This document shows positions 9,797 through 18,940 of a DNA stretch of 64,000 nt, in pieces. The DNA lies in NCBI GenBank assembly GCA_035561135.1, contig DATMYA010000008.1, positions 670,373 through 734,372 of the forward strand, read 5' to 3'. The stretch comes from Clostridia bacterium. GTDB lineage: Bacteria; Acidobacteriota; Terriglobia; Terriglobales; Acidobacteriaceae. A model generated the notes under the pieces. It was not told the origin of the DNA, searched no databases, and worked only from the letters and a program-made list of their open reading frames with translations. The first letter of the stretch is position 1; every line of letters begins with the position of its first letter. Position numbers and translations under genes: made by a program.

Positions 9797-10098
9797 TCAG
9801 TTAGCCAGTTTTCGGTTGTTAGTGAAGCGCTTGCGTTCAAACGCGCTTCAAGCGATGCGAGTCTGGCCTGCGCTACCTCAGCCGCTAAAGCCGTTTTCTT
9901 TCGAGAGTTTCTGGGTGCGCACGGCTGCCCGCTTAACTGCCATAGTTCAGTTGCCGTTCACCAGTTCCCATTTTTAGATAGCTGTTAGAGGAACAGGCCG
10001 TTGGCTCGCGATTTCTGCGCTAGTGTCTACTGACCACTTCCTACCGGCCAATGGCAACTGGCCACTTGCACTGAACTATTGCACCTCCACCCGCCGCC
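9797..10098. other. Intergenic stretch rich in CAGT/GCCA words, no gene
   Basis: The left part is a tandem CAGTAGTCAGTAGTCAGT-like microrepeat (about 9783-9802). The right part (about 10025-10065) contains CTACTGACCACTTCC and CAACTGGCCACTTG, roughly the inverse of the left words. No ORF, promoter or RNA could be assigned. Confidence 0.45.
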
Positions 10099-10695
10099 AT
10101 GTACTTTTGTTCCATGTGGGTATTGGAAGATTTTGGATGGCTTGCCTGTGGTGTGTACGCAACGATCCCATTCTTTTGGTTGATGATTCATCCCTTCGCG
10201 GAACGTTGGCGCGGGCGATCTCGCTCTCCGTTTCGCGTGCTCACACCCGCTTGGGTGCTGATGTGGATCGTCGTCTGGGCCGCCTCCGCTCCGTGGCGGC
10301 ACGCGCTCCTGTACGACGCACACTGGACATGGCTCCTGGTTCCGCCACTCTGGACGATTTCGCTGTACATATACTTCGGCGGCAATCGCCACTTCACCGT
10401 CAACCAGGTCATCGGGCGCAACGAGCTTGAACCCGAGCGCCACGAGCCTTCCCTCGTCACCACCGGCCTGCACTCGCGGATGCGACACCCGCTCTACTTC
10501 GGACACCTCTGCACCATGCTCGGGTGGACGATCGGCACTGCGACAATTGCAACCTTAGCTCTGACTGTGTTCGCTGTACTCAGTGGCATCTTCCTTATCC
10601 GCACAGAAGATGCGGAACTCGAGCGCCGTTTCGGCGTATCCTATCGCGAGTACAAGCAGAGAGTGCCCGCCGTCGTGCCTCATTTCCGGGCCTGA
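10099..10695 (+). CDS. Isoprenylcysteine carboxyl methyltransferase-like membrane protein
   Basis: A 198-residue protein with about five membrane helices. The C-terminal signature is typical of the ICMT/phospholipid methyltransferase group: MRHPLYFGHL near residue 133, then IRTEDAELERRFG...YREYKQRVP at the end, which in the family forms the SAM and substrate pocket. The bacterial substrate is usually unknown (lipid or prenylated acceptor). The first ATG is used; an in-frame ATG 15 nt downstream (MWVLEDFG) is equally possible because neither has a clear ribosome binding site. The stop lies 28 nt before lolC, so the two genes may be co-transcribed. Confidence 0.75.
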   Translation: MYFCSMWVLEDFGWLACGVYATIPFFWLMIHPFAERWRGRSRSPFRVLTPAWVLMWIVVWAASAPWRHALLYDAHWTWLLVPPLWTISLYIYFGGNRHFTVNQVIGRNELEPERHEPSLVTTGLHSRMRHPLYFGHLCTMLGWTIGTATIATLALTVFAVLSGIFLIRTEDAELERRFGVSYREYKQRVPAVVPHFRA

Positions 10696-10723
10696 TCAAC
10701 AGCAGCTTCGTTCTGTACAATGC

Positions 10724-12109
10724 ATGAAGGCTGGATTCACAGGAGCCTTCTTGCGATTTGAACTGTTCGTAGCCGCCCGATATCTTCGTGCTAAACGGCG
10801 TCAAGCCGTCATTGGCATCATCACGGTTATATCGGTGATCGGCGTGGCTGCGGGCGTTGCGTCGCTCATCGTGGCCTTGGCCATCAACAACGGATTCCGG
10901 CAAGACCTCCAGCAGCGGCTATTGGGCTCCACATCCCATGTCAGCCTCATGCGTGTGCAGAGCGATGGCATCCTCGATTGGCAGGGCACGCTCGATCGCC
11001 TGCAAACGCAGCCACACGTCCAGGCCGCCGCGCCCGCGATCTACGAACAGGTGCTCATCTCTCGCGGTGCGCGTGCCAAAGGCGCCATCCTCAAAGGCGT
11101 TCTCCCGGACCGCGAACGTCGGGTCAGCGAATTGCTCAATTCCGTCAAACTCGGCTCCGCCAAGCCACTGACTGACTCGCAAGCCGCAAACGCATTCGAG
11201 CGCGCCAGCAGAGGCGGACTCTACGCGGAGAACGACGACTCGAATAACACTTCCAACGATGCGACTACGGAAGACTCACCCAGTTCTCTCTCCGCGTCTC
11301 GAGAGCGCTTTCGTGCCTTGCCTCCGATCATTCTGGGAAAAGACATGGCGGACGAACTCGGCGCTACGGTTGGGTCTGTCGTGCTCGTCACCAGTCCACA
11401 GGGAGAACTAACGCCCTTCGGCATCGTTCCCAAGTACGTCCGCTTCAAGGTCGTCGGAATTTTCCAGTCAGGCTTCTACGATTACGACACGGCGTGGGCG
11501 CTCACCGACCTCTCCGACGCGCAAAAGCTCTTCGGCCTTGCCGACGTCGCTTCGGTAATCGAATTCAAAGTGGACGATATTTATCGCGCCGCCGACATCG
11601 GCCAGCAACTTGAAAGAGCTGCCGGCCCCGGCTTCCAGGCGACCAACTGGATGGAACAGAATCGCGCACTGTTTCGCGCTCTTCGCCTCGAACGCGTCGT
11701 CACCTTCATCACTATTGGACTTATCGTTTTCGTGGCTGCGCTCAACATCCTCATTTCGCTGATCATGATGGTCATGGAGAAGACGAAGGACATCGCAGTT
11801 CTGGTCTCCATGGGCGCACGGCGTGCGCAGGTGAGAAACATCTTCATCATGCAGGGCATGCTGATCGGCGTCATCGGAACTGCTCTCGGCCTGGTGCTCG
11901 GATACTCTCTCTCTTGGACCGCCGGACACTACAAGCTCGTCTCGCTATCGGCCGAGGTTTACTCCATCGACTACGTTCCCTTTGCCGCGCGCGCCATCGA
12001 TGGCGTCATTGTCGCCGTGGTTGCTCTCGCGATTTCATTTATCGCAACGATTTACCCCTCGTACTCCGCTTCAAAGGTTCTCCCCGCCGAAGCCCTACGC
12101 TACGAATAA
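10724..12109 (+). CDS. lolC: Lipoprotein-releasing ABC transporter permease LolC/LolE family
   Basis: An inner-membrane permease that extracts lipoproteins for transfer to LolA. The N-terminus reads RFELFVAARYLRAKRRQAVIGIITVISVIGVAAG, with TM1, followed by a large periplasmic MacB-like domain. Three more helices come after ~residue 320 (VVTFITIGLIVFVAALNILISL, then two near the end), giving four in all. Length is 461, longer than the usual ~400, because of a Ser/Asn/Asp-rich insert at about residues 165-195 (ENDDSNNTSNDATTED). The ATG at 10724 is chosen over an upstream frame overlapping the ICMT gene. The ATPase partner lolD lies 186 nt downstream. A single permease suggests a LolF-like or homodimeric arrangement, but a second gene could lie elsewhere. 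Confidence 0.88.
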   Translation: MKAGFTGAFLRFELFVAARYLRAKRRQAVIGIITVISVIGVAAGVASLIVALAINNGFRQDLQQRLLGSTSHVSLMRVQSDGILDWQGTLDRLQTQPHVQAAAPAIYEQVLISRGARAKGAILKGVLPDRERRVSELLNSVKLGSAKPLTDSQAANAFERASRGGLYAENDDSNNTSNDATTEDSPSSLSASRERFRALPPIILGKDMADELGATVGSVVLVTSPQGELTPFGIVPKYVRFKVVGIFQSGFYDYDTAWALTDLSDAQKLFGLADVASVIEFKVDDIYRAADIGQQLERAAGPGFQATNWMEQNRALFRALRLERVVTFITIGLIVFVAALNILISLIMMVMEKTKDIAVLVSMGARRAQVRNIFIMQGMLIGVIGTALGLVLGYSLSWTAGHYKLVSLSAEVYSIDYVPFAARAIDGVIVAVVALAISFIATIYPSYSASKVLPAEALRYE

Positions 12110-12234
12110 CATTCCGGGTAAGGCTTTAGTCGTATATAGTCGGCCGCTCGCTTGAATCGTCCGTTGGTTGTCGTCCCAAAAACCAGAGTGCATGACTCTC
12201 ACAACGTGTTCTAATGCCTAAAACACCGAGGCAC

Positions 12235-12250
12235 GGAGAGCATGCTCTCC
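12235..12250. promoter_or_regulatory. 16-bp perfect palindrome upstream of lolD
   Basis: GGAGAGCATGCTCTCC is its own exact reverse complement and lies 45 nt before the lolD start. It could be an operator for a dimeric regulator or a short stem in the leader. No matching second copy was found in the window. Confidence 0.4.
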
Positions 12251-12295
12251 TCACGCCGGTGAAATCTGAAGCGCCGGAGTTTCAGCCTGCATCCA

Positions 12296-13003
12296 ATGTT
12301 AAAGAGCGACCAAGTCATAAGGGCGGAGGGCCTCAAGAAGGTCTTCCAGTCGGGTAGCTCGGATCTAGTGCTCTTTGAGAACCTGTCCTTCCAGGTGAGG
12401 AAGGGAGAGATGCTGGCGATCGTCGGCCAGAGCGGTTCGGGCAAAAGCACCCTGCTGCACATCCTTGGAGCGCTCGACAGGCCTTCGGAAGGCGACGTGT
12501 ATTGCGCCGATCTCCAACTGCAGACGCTTTCGGACGATGCCGCAGCACAGTTCCGAAACCGCGAACTCGGATTTGTATGGCAGTTCCATTACCTCCTGCC
12601 GGAGTTCACGGCCGTTGAGAACATCGCGATGCCGTTGCTCCTGCGTGGGCGAGGCCGACGGGAAGCGGAAGAGGAAGCACGCAAGTGGCTGCGCGAAGTT
12701 GGCCTTGAGGGCCGCGGGCGCCACCGTTCGGGCGAGCTTTCCGGGGGCGAGCAGCAGCGGGTATCACTGGCGCGCGCACTGGTAACGAAGCCGCAGATCC
12801 TCATGGCGGATGAACCGACGGGCGACCTCGATAACCGAACGGCGGAAGCAGTGTTCGAGTTGATCGCCAGGTTACATTCCGACTACCAACTTACATCTCT
12901 CCTCGTCACCCATAATCTCGCGTTTGCGCGCCGGTGCGATCGCGTTCTGTATCTGCATGGCGGACGAGTGGAAGAGGTTCAGCCGGAGTCTTTGCCGGCG
13001 TAG
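12296..13003 (+). CDS. lolD: Lipoprotein-releasing ABC transporter ATP-binding protein LolD
   Basis: The cytoplasmic ATPase driving LolC-type lipoprotein release. At 235 residues it has Walker A GQSGSGKST (~residue 44), a Q-loop FVWQFHYLLPEFT that is characteristic of LolD, the signature LSGGEQQRV, Walker B ILMADEPTGDLD and the switch His in LVTHN. It is separated from lolC by 186 nt containing a palindrome, so it may have its own promoter. The downstream clpC starts 190 nt later. Confidence 0.92.
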   Translation: MLKSDQVIRAEGLKKVFQSGSSDLVLFENLSFQVRKGEMLAIVGQSGSGKSTLLHILGALDRPSEGDVYCADLQLQTLSDDAAAQFRNRELGFVWQFHYLLPEFTAVENIAMPLLLRGRGRREAEEEARKWLREVGLEGRGRHRSGELSGGEQQRVSLARALVTKPQILMADEPTGDLDNRTAEAVFELIARLHSDYQLTSLLVTHNLAFARRCDRVLYLHGGRVEEVQPESLPA

Positions 13004-13193
13004 CCAGGACAGGATTTGCGGAGGTACGAGTAGCATAGGTCTATTGGTACGGATGTTAGTACTCCCGGGGCTGGGGTCAGGGCAACAGGCCGAGGCCAGG
13101 GGCATCCGAGTTTTGAGGGTAGGAAGAAGAGGCTCCCGGTCCACGTTGAAAGCAGTACCCAGCGTGGCCGGAGAGCTTCGGAGATTGCAGCGA

Positions 13194-15647
13194 ATGTTCG
13201 AAAGGTACACAGAGAAAGCCAGACGCGTAATTTTTTTCGCGCGTTACGAGGCAAGCCAGTTCGGATCTCCCTACATTGAAACGGAGCACTTGCTTCTGGG
13301 ATTGCTGCGCGAAGACAAGGCGCTGACCAACCGGTTCCTCCGGCAGCATTCGTCGGTGGACTCCATTCGCAAGCAGATCGAGGGGCACACCACGATCCGC
13401 GAGAAGGTTTCGACCTCTGTGGACCTCCCCTTGAGCAACGAGTGCAAGCGCGTGCTGGCCTACGCGGCGGAGGAAGCCGAGCGCCTGTCGCACAAGCACA
13501 TCGGCACAGAGCACCTGCTCCTCGGACTGCTTCGGGAAGAAAAGTGCTTCGCCGCAGAGATTCTGCAGGAGCGCGGACTGCGCCTTCCCACCATTCGTGA
13601 AGAGCTTGCACGCACGTCGCAGGAGAAGGTTCAGCCTGCCGCTTCGCAGCGTTCGCGAGAGTCGTCCCTGCTGGCGGAGTTCTCGCGCGACCTCACGCAG
13701 GCCGCGATGGACAACCAGCTTGATCCGCTCGTCGGACGTGATCAGGAAGTGGACCGCGCTATTCAGATTCTCTGCCGGCGCACCAAGAACAATCCGGTGC
13801 TTATCGGAGAGCCTGGCGTCGGTAAGACGGCCATCGTCGAAGGCCTTGCGCAGCGCATCGCCGACGGCGAAGTTCCGTCATTCCTGGCGGACAAGCGCGT
13901 GCTCGCACTTGACCTCTCGCTGATCGTCGCCGGAACCAAGTATCGCGGACAGTTCGAAGAGCGCCTGAAGACCATCATGAAGGAACTGATGGAGTCGCAG
14001 AATTCCATCATCTTCATCGATGAGTTGCACACGCTCGTCGGGGCGGGTTCTGCCGAGGGTTCGCTCGACGCGGCCAACATCCTGAAGCCGGCACTTTCGC
14101 GGGGCGAGATCCAGTGCATAGGCGCTACCACACCGGGCGAGTACCGCAAGTCCATCGAGAAGGACCGCTCACTGGAGCGGCGCTTCCAGTCCGTGAAAGT
14201 TCCGCCGCCGAACGAAGACGACGCGACCAAAATCCTGTTCGGCATCAAAGATCGTTACGAGAAGTTCCATGCCGTGACATACACGGACGAGGCCATCTCA
14301 TTCTCCGTATCGCACTCGAACCGTTACATCCCGGATCGCTTCCTGCCCGATAAGGCCATCGACCTCATCGACGAAGCCGGTGCTCGCGTGAAACTGCGCC
14401 AGACCGCGCTTCCTGATGAGATCACAGAGGTTCAGAAGCGGATCAAGTTCATCGTCCACCGCATGGAGAACGCCATCGCGAATCACGAATTCGAGAAGGC
14501 GCGTTTCTACTCAGACGAGGAGCGCAAGGAGCGCGAGAACCTGCGCGCTCTGCGGGATAAGTATCACCTGGATGAGTCCGCCACTGGCGTCGTTACCCGC
14601 GAAGACATTGAGGAAGTCGTGTCGCGCTGGACTGGCGTTCCCGTGGCGTCCATCAAGGAAGAAGAGTCACAGAAGCTGCTCCGCATTGAAGAGGAACTGC
14701 ACAAGCGCGTCATATCGCAGAACCGTGCGATCAGCGCGTTGTCGCGTGCGATTCGCCGCTCGCGTGCCGGACTGAAGAGTCCGAACCGTCCGATCGGCTC
14801 TTTCCTCTTCCTTGGTCCGACCGGCGTTGGCAAAACGGAAGTCGCTCGCACGCTGGCGCAGTTCATGTTCGGAAGCGAAAAGTCGCTCATCCGCTTCGAT
14901 ATGTCCGAGTACATGGAGAAACATTCGGTGAGCAAACTCATCGGCTCGCCTCCGGGATACGTCGGGTACGAAGAGGGCGGTCAGTTGACTGAAAGGGTGA
15001 AGCGCGCACCATATTCCGTCGTCCTGCTCGACGAAATTGAGAAGGCTCATCCGGATGTGTTCAACATCCTATTGCAGGTTTTTGAAGACGGTCAGTTGAC
15101 GGATGGTCTCGGCAACACCGTGGACTTCAAGAACTCGATCCTGATCATGACCTCGAACATCGGCGCTCGTCATCTGATGAAGCGCACCGGAATGGGCTTC
15201 CAGAGCGAAAAGGAAGAGATGATTTCGGACAAAGTCGAGGAGATGGTGAAGGGCGAAGTGAAGCGCACCTTCAATCCCGAGTTCCTCAACCGTCTCGACG
15301 AAGTCGTGCTCTTCCAGTCGCTGACGGAAGCGGACCTGATCCAGATCGTGGAGCTTATGGTGACGCAGTTGAACCAGAACCTGTCGCAACGTTCCATCAC
15401 TATCACGGTGAACGAAGACGCGCGCAAATGGATTCTGGACAAGACTCTCATCGACCGCAGCTACGGCGCGCGTCCGTTGCGTCGCGCATTGCAGAAGTAC
15501 ATCGAGGACCCGCTCTCGGAGGCGCTCATCCAGGGCACCATCAAGACGCGACCGGCGTTCGTCGAGGTTTACATCGACAACAACCAGCTCTTCTATCGCC
15601 AGGTTGGCGAAGAGAGCAAAGATGGCGTGCTGCTGTTCTCGAACTAG
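13194..15647 (+). CDS. clpC: ClpC-type AAA+ ATPase of the Clp protease
   Basis: An unfoldase that feeds ClpP. It has 817 residues: two Clp-N repeats (residues ~1-145, with [15 protein letters not shown] and [15 protein letters not shown]), AAA1 with Walker [10 protein letters not shown] (~res 210), a middle domain with a UVR-like helix (~res 425-460, [14 protein letters not shown]), and AAA2 with GPTGVGKTE (~res 545). The C-terminal D2-small domain ends in KDGVLLFSN. The UVR motif and length mark it as ClpC rather than ClpA or ClpB. The ATG at 13194 begins the canonical [10 protein letters not shown] and has GGAG 10 nt upstream; the frame is open back to 12924 inside lolD, but that stretch is unlike any ClpC. 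No mcsA/mcsB/ctsR neighbours are present. Confidence 0.94.
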   Translation: MFERYTEKARRVIFFARYEASQFGSPYIETEHLLLGLLREDKALTNRFLRQHSSVDSIRKQIEGHTTIREKVSTSVDLPLSNECKRVLAYAAEEAERLSHKHIGTEHLLLGLLREEKCFAAEILQERGLRLPTIREELARTSQEKVQPAASQRSRESSLLAEFSRDLTQAAMDNQLDPLVGRDQEVDRAIQILCRRTKNNPVLIGEPGVGKTAIVEGLAQRIADGEVPSFLADKRVLALDLSLIVAGTKYRGQFEERLKTIMKELMESQNSIIFIDELHTLVGAGSAEGSLDAANILKPALSRGEIQCIGATTPGEYRKSIEKDRSLERRFQSVKVPPPNEDDATKILFGIKDRYEKFHAVTYTDEAISFSVSHSNRYIPDRFLPDKAIDLIDEAGARVKLRQTALPDEITEVQKRIKFIVHRMENAIANHEFEKARFYSDEERKERENLRALRDKYHLDESATGVVTREDIEEVVSRWTGVPVASIKEEESQKLLRIEEELHKRVISQNRAISALSRAIRRSRAGLKSPNRPIGSFLFLGPTGVGKTEVARTLAQFMFGSEKSLIRFDMSEYMEKHSVSKLIGSPPGYVGYEEGGQLTERVKRAPYSVVLLDEIEKAHPDVFNILLQVFEDGQLTDGLGNTVDFKNSILIMTSNIGARHLMKRTGMGFQSEKEEMISDKVEEMVKGEVKRTFNPEFLNRLDEVVLFQSLTEADLIQIVELMVTQLNQNLSQRSITITVNEDARKWILDKTLIDRSYGARPLRRALQKYIEDPLSEALIQGTIKTRPAFVEVYIDNNQLFYRQVGEESKDGVLLFSN

Positions 15648-15673
15648 AAAAACCAGTTCCATACCATGGAAGC

Positions 15674-15701
15674 GGGGAGCGGAAACGCTCCCCCTTTTTT
15701 T
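15674..15701 (+). terminator. Rho-independent terminator of clpC
   Basis: GGGGAGCG-GAAA-CGCTCCCC is a perfect 8-bp stem with a GNRA-type loop, followed by one C and seven T. It starts 26 nt after the clpC stop. Confidence 0.93.
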
Positions 15702-15751
15702 CGCTTGATCCTTCAGCGCTTAACAGGCTGCGGGAAAAATCTATATCGGGT

Positions 15752-15832
15752 CATCCTGAGGTCACGCCGCTTTTGCGGGGCCGAAGGATCTGCTTTGTTG
15801 TGAACAGCAAATTCTTCGCTACGCTCAGGATG
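15752..15832. repeat. 81-bp nested inverted-repeat element
   Basis: The outer arms are CATCCTGAG (15752-15760) and CTCAGGATG (15824-15832). Inside, CGAAGGATCTGCT faces AGCAAATTCTTCG. The whole would fold into a long hairpin. The arms match the short repeat core at 604-629, 7298-7323 and 22408-22433. The gap 15702-15962 holds no gene apart from this element and a CAGCCTGTTAAGC-like word at about 15722. Confidence 0.65.
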
Positions 15833-15962
15833 CCCCCGTGCCGTAAAAGACGCGGCGGAGCCGCTTCCTCGCTGCCGCAGGCGCACGTCTCGCTGAGCTA
15901 CGGGCCCTGCCCCTAATCAGTAGATTGCGCATCCAATCTGCCGAGTTTCCGAGGAGGAATCC

Positions 15963-16292
15963 ATGCGCTGCATGCTCAAGGTCTCTATCCCTGTCGAAGC
16001 GGGCAATGCTGCCGCCCGCAACGGCACTCTGCCCGGAACGATCGAATCCATTCTCGCGGAGCTGAAGCCCGAGGCAGCGTACTTCACAGAAGAGAATGGC
16101 AATCGGACGGGGTTCATCGTCTTCGATTTAAAGGAACCGTCGCAAATCCCTGCGATTGCCGAGCCCTGGTTTCTCGCATTCAACGCTCAGGTGCAGATTC
16201 ACCCGAGCATGAACATCGAAGACCTAAAGAAAGCTGGGCCCGGAATCACGAAGGCCGTCAGCAACTATGGCCGGCCAAAGCAGGCCGTATAG
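15963..16292 (+). CDS. Small conserved-looking hypothetical protein
   Basis: A 109-residue soluble protein with an AGGAGG ribosome binding site 5 nt before its ATG. The sequence (MLKVSIPVEAGNAA..., KPEAAYFTEENGNRTGFIVFDL, EPWFLAFNAQVQIHPSMN) has the beta-alpha-beta-beta pattern of a ferredoxin-like or dimeric alpha/beta-barrel domain. I recall similar unnamed proteins in several phyla but cannot name a function. It is flanked by a repeat-rich gap and a convergent hydrolase gene, so it is monocistronic. Confidence 0.7.
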   Translation: MRCMLKVSIPVEAGNAAARNGTLPGTIESILAELKPEAAYFTEENGNRTGFIVFDLKEPSQIPAIAEPWFLAFNAQVQIHPSMNIEDLKKAGPGITKAVSNYGRPKQAV

Positions 16293-16332
16293 CTTGAACT
16301 TCCCTGCGCTGAACCTTCACCGGCAGTGGTGC

Positions 16333-17271
16333 TCAGTGAATTGGCGGGACGCTCTTGAGTGCCGCTGTGTTCAACGCCTTCAGGCCTAGCTGTTGGCGCA
16401 GCCACTCTGCGCGATCGAGACGCGCTTTCGCGTTCAGTTCGTGGCCGGTGCCGTACATTTTTTCTGTCTTCGGATTGCTGACGCACTCTGAGTAGTGCCG
16501 CACGTCATCAACCGTCATGTATTCGTCGCGTGTGCCGTTCTGCAATAAGACGACGGCCGGTGCAGCGCGGCTCACGTACTGGCAGGGATTGATCCAACTG
16601 TACTCGGCGTACATCCTGGCGACGCGCTCGCGGACGTCCAGCCCTATCTTGGCGAGAACCGGCGCCTTGCTGACCAGGAACTGCTGCGTATCCAGGCCGC
16701 CGGCCATGAGGACGAAAGCCTTTACGCGGCGATCCACGCCGGAGAGGATGGCGCCGCTCCCGGCATGGAAGCTATGTCCGACGAATGCCGTGCGCCTCTG
16801 GTCCACGTCGGTGCGAGCCAGCAAAAGATCGAGGCCGCGCCGCAGGTCGATGACGTCATCGCGCATATAGATGGGATCTGGCTCGGTATCCTTGAAGCCT
16901 GGGCGAACCATGGGCGCGTCGATAAGGAGCGAGACAACTCCACTCTCCGCGAGCGCGATGGCTTCATCGAGAAACTCCGTGCGATTGCGAAACGGAGAAC
17001 CTTCCAACATCCAGTGTCCCCAGACAACGGCAGCAAAGGGACCATTGCCATTCGGCACAACAAGGTAAGCGGGGACTGTGCCATTTGCGCCGACGTACGT
17101 GATGTCGTGAACCTTCGCACCCGCGCGGGAGACCACGCCGACCTCGCGCACATTCAACGGAGCCTTGATGTCGTACTCGAAGTGGCGGAGCAGATCAGCG
17201 TAGTTATCGCCCGCAAAGGCCACGGCCGGGATGAGCAGTGAGAGCGCGACGAATAGGTATGCGAATTTCAT
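16333..17271 (-). CDS. Secreted alpha/beta hydrolase (dienelactone hydrolase-like)
   Basis: The signal peptide MKFAYLFVALSLLIPAVAFA is followed by an alpha/beta-hydrolase fold. The order is VPAYLVVPNG, WGHWMLEG (oxyanion region), the nucleophile elbow GHSFHAG (Ser at about residue 167) and a late DEY/GTGHELN segment that can supply the acid and His. It is 312 residues long. It probably acts on an ester or peptide in the periplasm; the substrate is unknown. The 3' end faces the small hypothetical gene at 15963-16292. Confidence 0.82.
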   Translation of the reverse strand: MKFAYLFVALSLLIPAVAFAGDNYADLLRHFEYDIKAPLNVREVGVVSRAGAKVHDITYVGANGTVPAYLVVPNGNGPFAAVVWGHWMLEGSPFRNRTEFLDEAIALAESGVVSLLIDAPMVRPGFKDTEPDPIYMRDDVIDLRRGLDLLLARTDVDQRRTAFVGHSFHAGSGAILSGVDRRVKAFVLMAGGLDTQQFLVSKAPVLAKIGLDVRERVARMYAEYSWINPCQYVSRAAPAVVLLQNGTRDEYMTVDDVRHYSECVSNPKTEKMYGTGHELNAKARLDRAEWLRQQLGLKALNTAALKSVPPIH

Positions 17272-17410
17272 AGTGTCTCCGTTGAACAGTTCGATGCTGG
17301 CCGCCGTTGAAGCTACACCATTGGCTGGGGGGGCAGAGCGAATATTCTGAGCGTTCGGAGAACGGTGGCAACCACGTTCTTTAGACGAATGGGGGAGCTG
17401 ACCTGCGCTG

Positions 17411-17773
17411 CTAGTGTTTCATCGCGCCCAGAACAGCGCGTATCTGGCTGACGTGTCTTTGATCTTCGGCGGTTTCCACGATGAATTCGATACCGTAGGT
17501 GTAGCCTTGGCGATTATCGATGACTCCGCGGACCCTTATGGGCTGGCCTGAATATGGCGGTGTGAATTCCACCGAGACGTTCTCGCCAATGCGCAACTCC
17601 ATGCCCGCGAAGACAGCCATCCCGCCTTCGTTCAACTCGTTGCCGCGGCCCTGGACGATGGCGATCCTATCGCCCTTGTGGGCGATGAGGCGGATGGGGA
17701 CGTCGAGCTTGTATCGCGGCCAGCGTCGGACCTTGGGATACCTTGGATCGGGTAAGACGGGGTCTGCACCCAT
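17411..17773 (-). CDS. PilZ domain protein with a degenerate second motif
   Basis: A 120-residue single PilZ domain, normally a cyclic-di-GMP receptor. The first motif RxxxR is present (VRRWPRYKLD). The second, usually D/NxSxxGG, reads ELNEGGM, so the Asp and Ser are changed and ligand binding may be weak. The ATG at 17773 is chosen because GGAGG stands 7 nt upstream; an open frame continues 50 codons upstream but looks non-coding. No effector gene is adjacent; the divergent glutaredoxin gene starts 183 nt away. Confidence 0.82.
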   Translation of the reverse strand: MGADPVLPDPRYPKVRRWPRYKLDVPIRLIAHKGDRIAIVQGRGNELNEGGMAVFAGMELRIGENVSVEFTPPYSGQPIRVRGVIDNRQGYTYGIEFIVETAEDQRHVSQIRAVLGAMKH

Positions 17774-17955
17774 AGTTCTCCTCCCCACGGATGACGGAAC
17801 ATACCCGTATTTCAACCGACAGGAAAGATTACAGAAGTAGCAGGACGAAGATCGGCACGTGCGCAGTAGGAGTTGGCCAGACGATTTGAACCGCTTACCT
17901 TCCGTATCCTCAACTTTTTGCAACTCTGTTCAGAAACCCTCATCCAGATAGGTAT

Positions 17956-18213
17956 ATGGAGCTGACTGTTTACTCCGCAAGCTGGTGCTCGGATTGTCGC
18001 GAAGCCAAGCGCTTCCTTGACAAGCACAAGATCACTTATACGGAGATCAACATCGACAACACTCCGGGAGCAGCCGAAGAGGTCATCCGGCGAACTGGCA
18101 AGCGCGCAATTCCGCAGTTCGTCATCAATGGACAATGGGTTCAGCCGTACAAGCCTGGACAGGGTTTCCGGTACGAAGAGATGGGCAAGTTGCTCGGCGT
18201 CACCGGGAGCTAA
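17956..18213 (+). CDS. Glutaredoxin family protein
   Basis: An 85-residue cytoplasmic thioredoxin-fold protein with the redox pair CSDC (Cys13/Cys16), the cis-Pro segment RAIPQFVING and the C-terminal GQGFRYEEM helix. The family reduces disulfides or glutathione-mixed disulfides; the CxxC with Ser-Asp differs from the classic CPYC and resembles small NrdH-like or mycoredoxin-type proteins. A terminator follows directly, so it is transcribed alone. Confidence 0.88.
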   Translation: MELTVYSASWCSDCREAKRFLDKHKITYTEINIDNTPGAAEEVIRRTGKRAIPQFVINGQWVQPYKPGQGFRYEEMGKLLGVTGS

Positions 18214-18234
18214 TCGAACCTGCAGCAAGCGGAC

Positions 18235-18259
18235 AGGCCGGCTAAGTGCCGGCTTTTTT
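18235..18259 (+). terminator. Rho-independent terminator after the glutaredoxin gene
   Basis: GCCGGC-TAAGT-GCCGGC is followed by six T. It lies 24 nt after the glutaredoxin stop and just before the convergent MarR gene. Confidence 0.9.
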
Positions 18260-18283
18260 GTAGCTCCTGCTGATAGGTGCTGG

Positions 18284-18805
18284 CTACCGTGATGGATTCC
18301 GCTTACGCGCGACTCGCTTTGCAGCCGGGCGCGTGGACGAAGCCTTCGCAGGTTGCGAATTGGACGCCGGGCGCTGCGATGCAACATTTGCTCCGATGAC
18401 ATGTCGAAGCGAATGCAAGAGCTGCGGTCCGCTATTAAGCAGTTGGTTGCGATGGTGAGTGGCGACTTCGCTCAACAGCTTTTCGCCCCTCTGCGTGAGC
18501 GAGATAATGACCTCGCGGCGATCCTCAGAACCACGCTTGCGCTGCACCAGTCCCTGCTTCTCAAGACGATCGACAAGCTCCACTGTGCTGTGGTGCTGTA
18601 TCTGTAACCGCTCGGCAACTTCGCCGATCCGCGGACGCAGACCGGGCGGCAACCCCTTAACGGCGAGCATGAGCTGATACTGCTGCGGCTCGACGCCGGC
18701 GTGGCGCGCAGCTTCTTCACTGAAACGAAGGAAGCGCCGTACCTGGTAGCGGAACTCGGCGAGAGCGCGGTATTCGACGTTGGCGATGGCGTAGTCGTCT
18801 GTCAT
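18284..18805 (-). CDS. MarR family transcriptional regulator with basic tail
   Basis: A 173-residue winged-helix repressor-type protein. It has an N-terminal dimerisation helix, then IGEVAERLQIQHHSTVELVDRLEKQGLV (the helix-turn-helix) and the wing SEDRREVIISLTQRG at about residues 60-110. The last ~35 residues are Ser/Ala/Arg/Lys-rich (SSTRPAAKRVARKRNPSR), which is unusual for the family and may add nonspecific DNA binding. Its target is unknown; purB diverges 135 nt away and is a possible neighbour under its control. Confidence 0.85.
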   Translation of the reverse strand: MTDDYAIANVEYRALAEFRYQVRRFLRFSEEAARHAGVEPQQYQLMLAVKGLPPGLRPRIGEVAERLQIQHHSTVELVDRLEKQGLVQRKRGSEDRREVIISLTQRGEKLLSEVATHHRNQLLNSGPQLLHSLRHVIGANVASQRPASNSQPAKASSTRPAAKRVARKRNPSR

Positions 18806-18940
18806 CGGGAGCTCCAGTCATGTTCGCCTTACAGATATCTTGCAGTTGATGAGACGCAGCTTGGGCCAGCGCAGTCCGGACGCGTACAATAACGAGTTCC
18901 GCACCATTCCCACGGACAATCCAGTCAAGGAGCCAGACCT

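Noticed and set aside
12924..13193. N-terminal extension of ClpC by 90 codons
   Set aside because: It overlaps lolD, lacks homology to any ClpC start, and a good start with a ribosome binding site exists at 13194.
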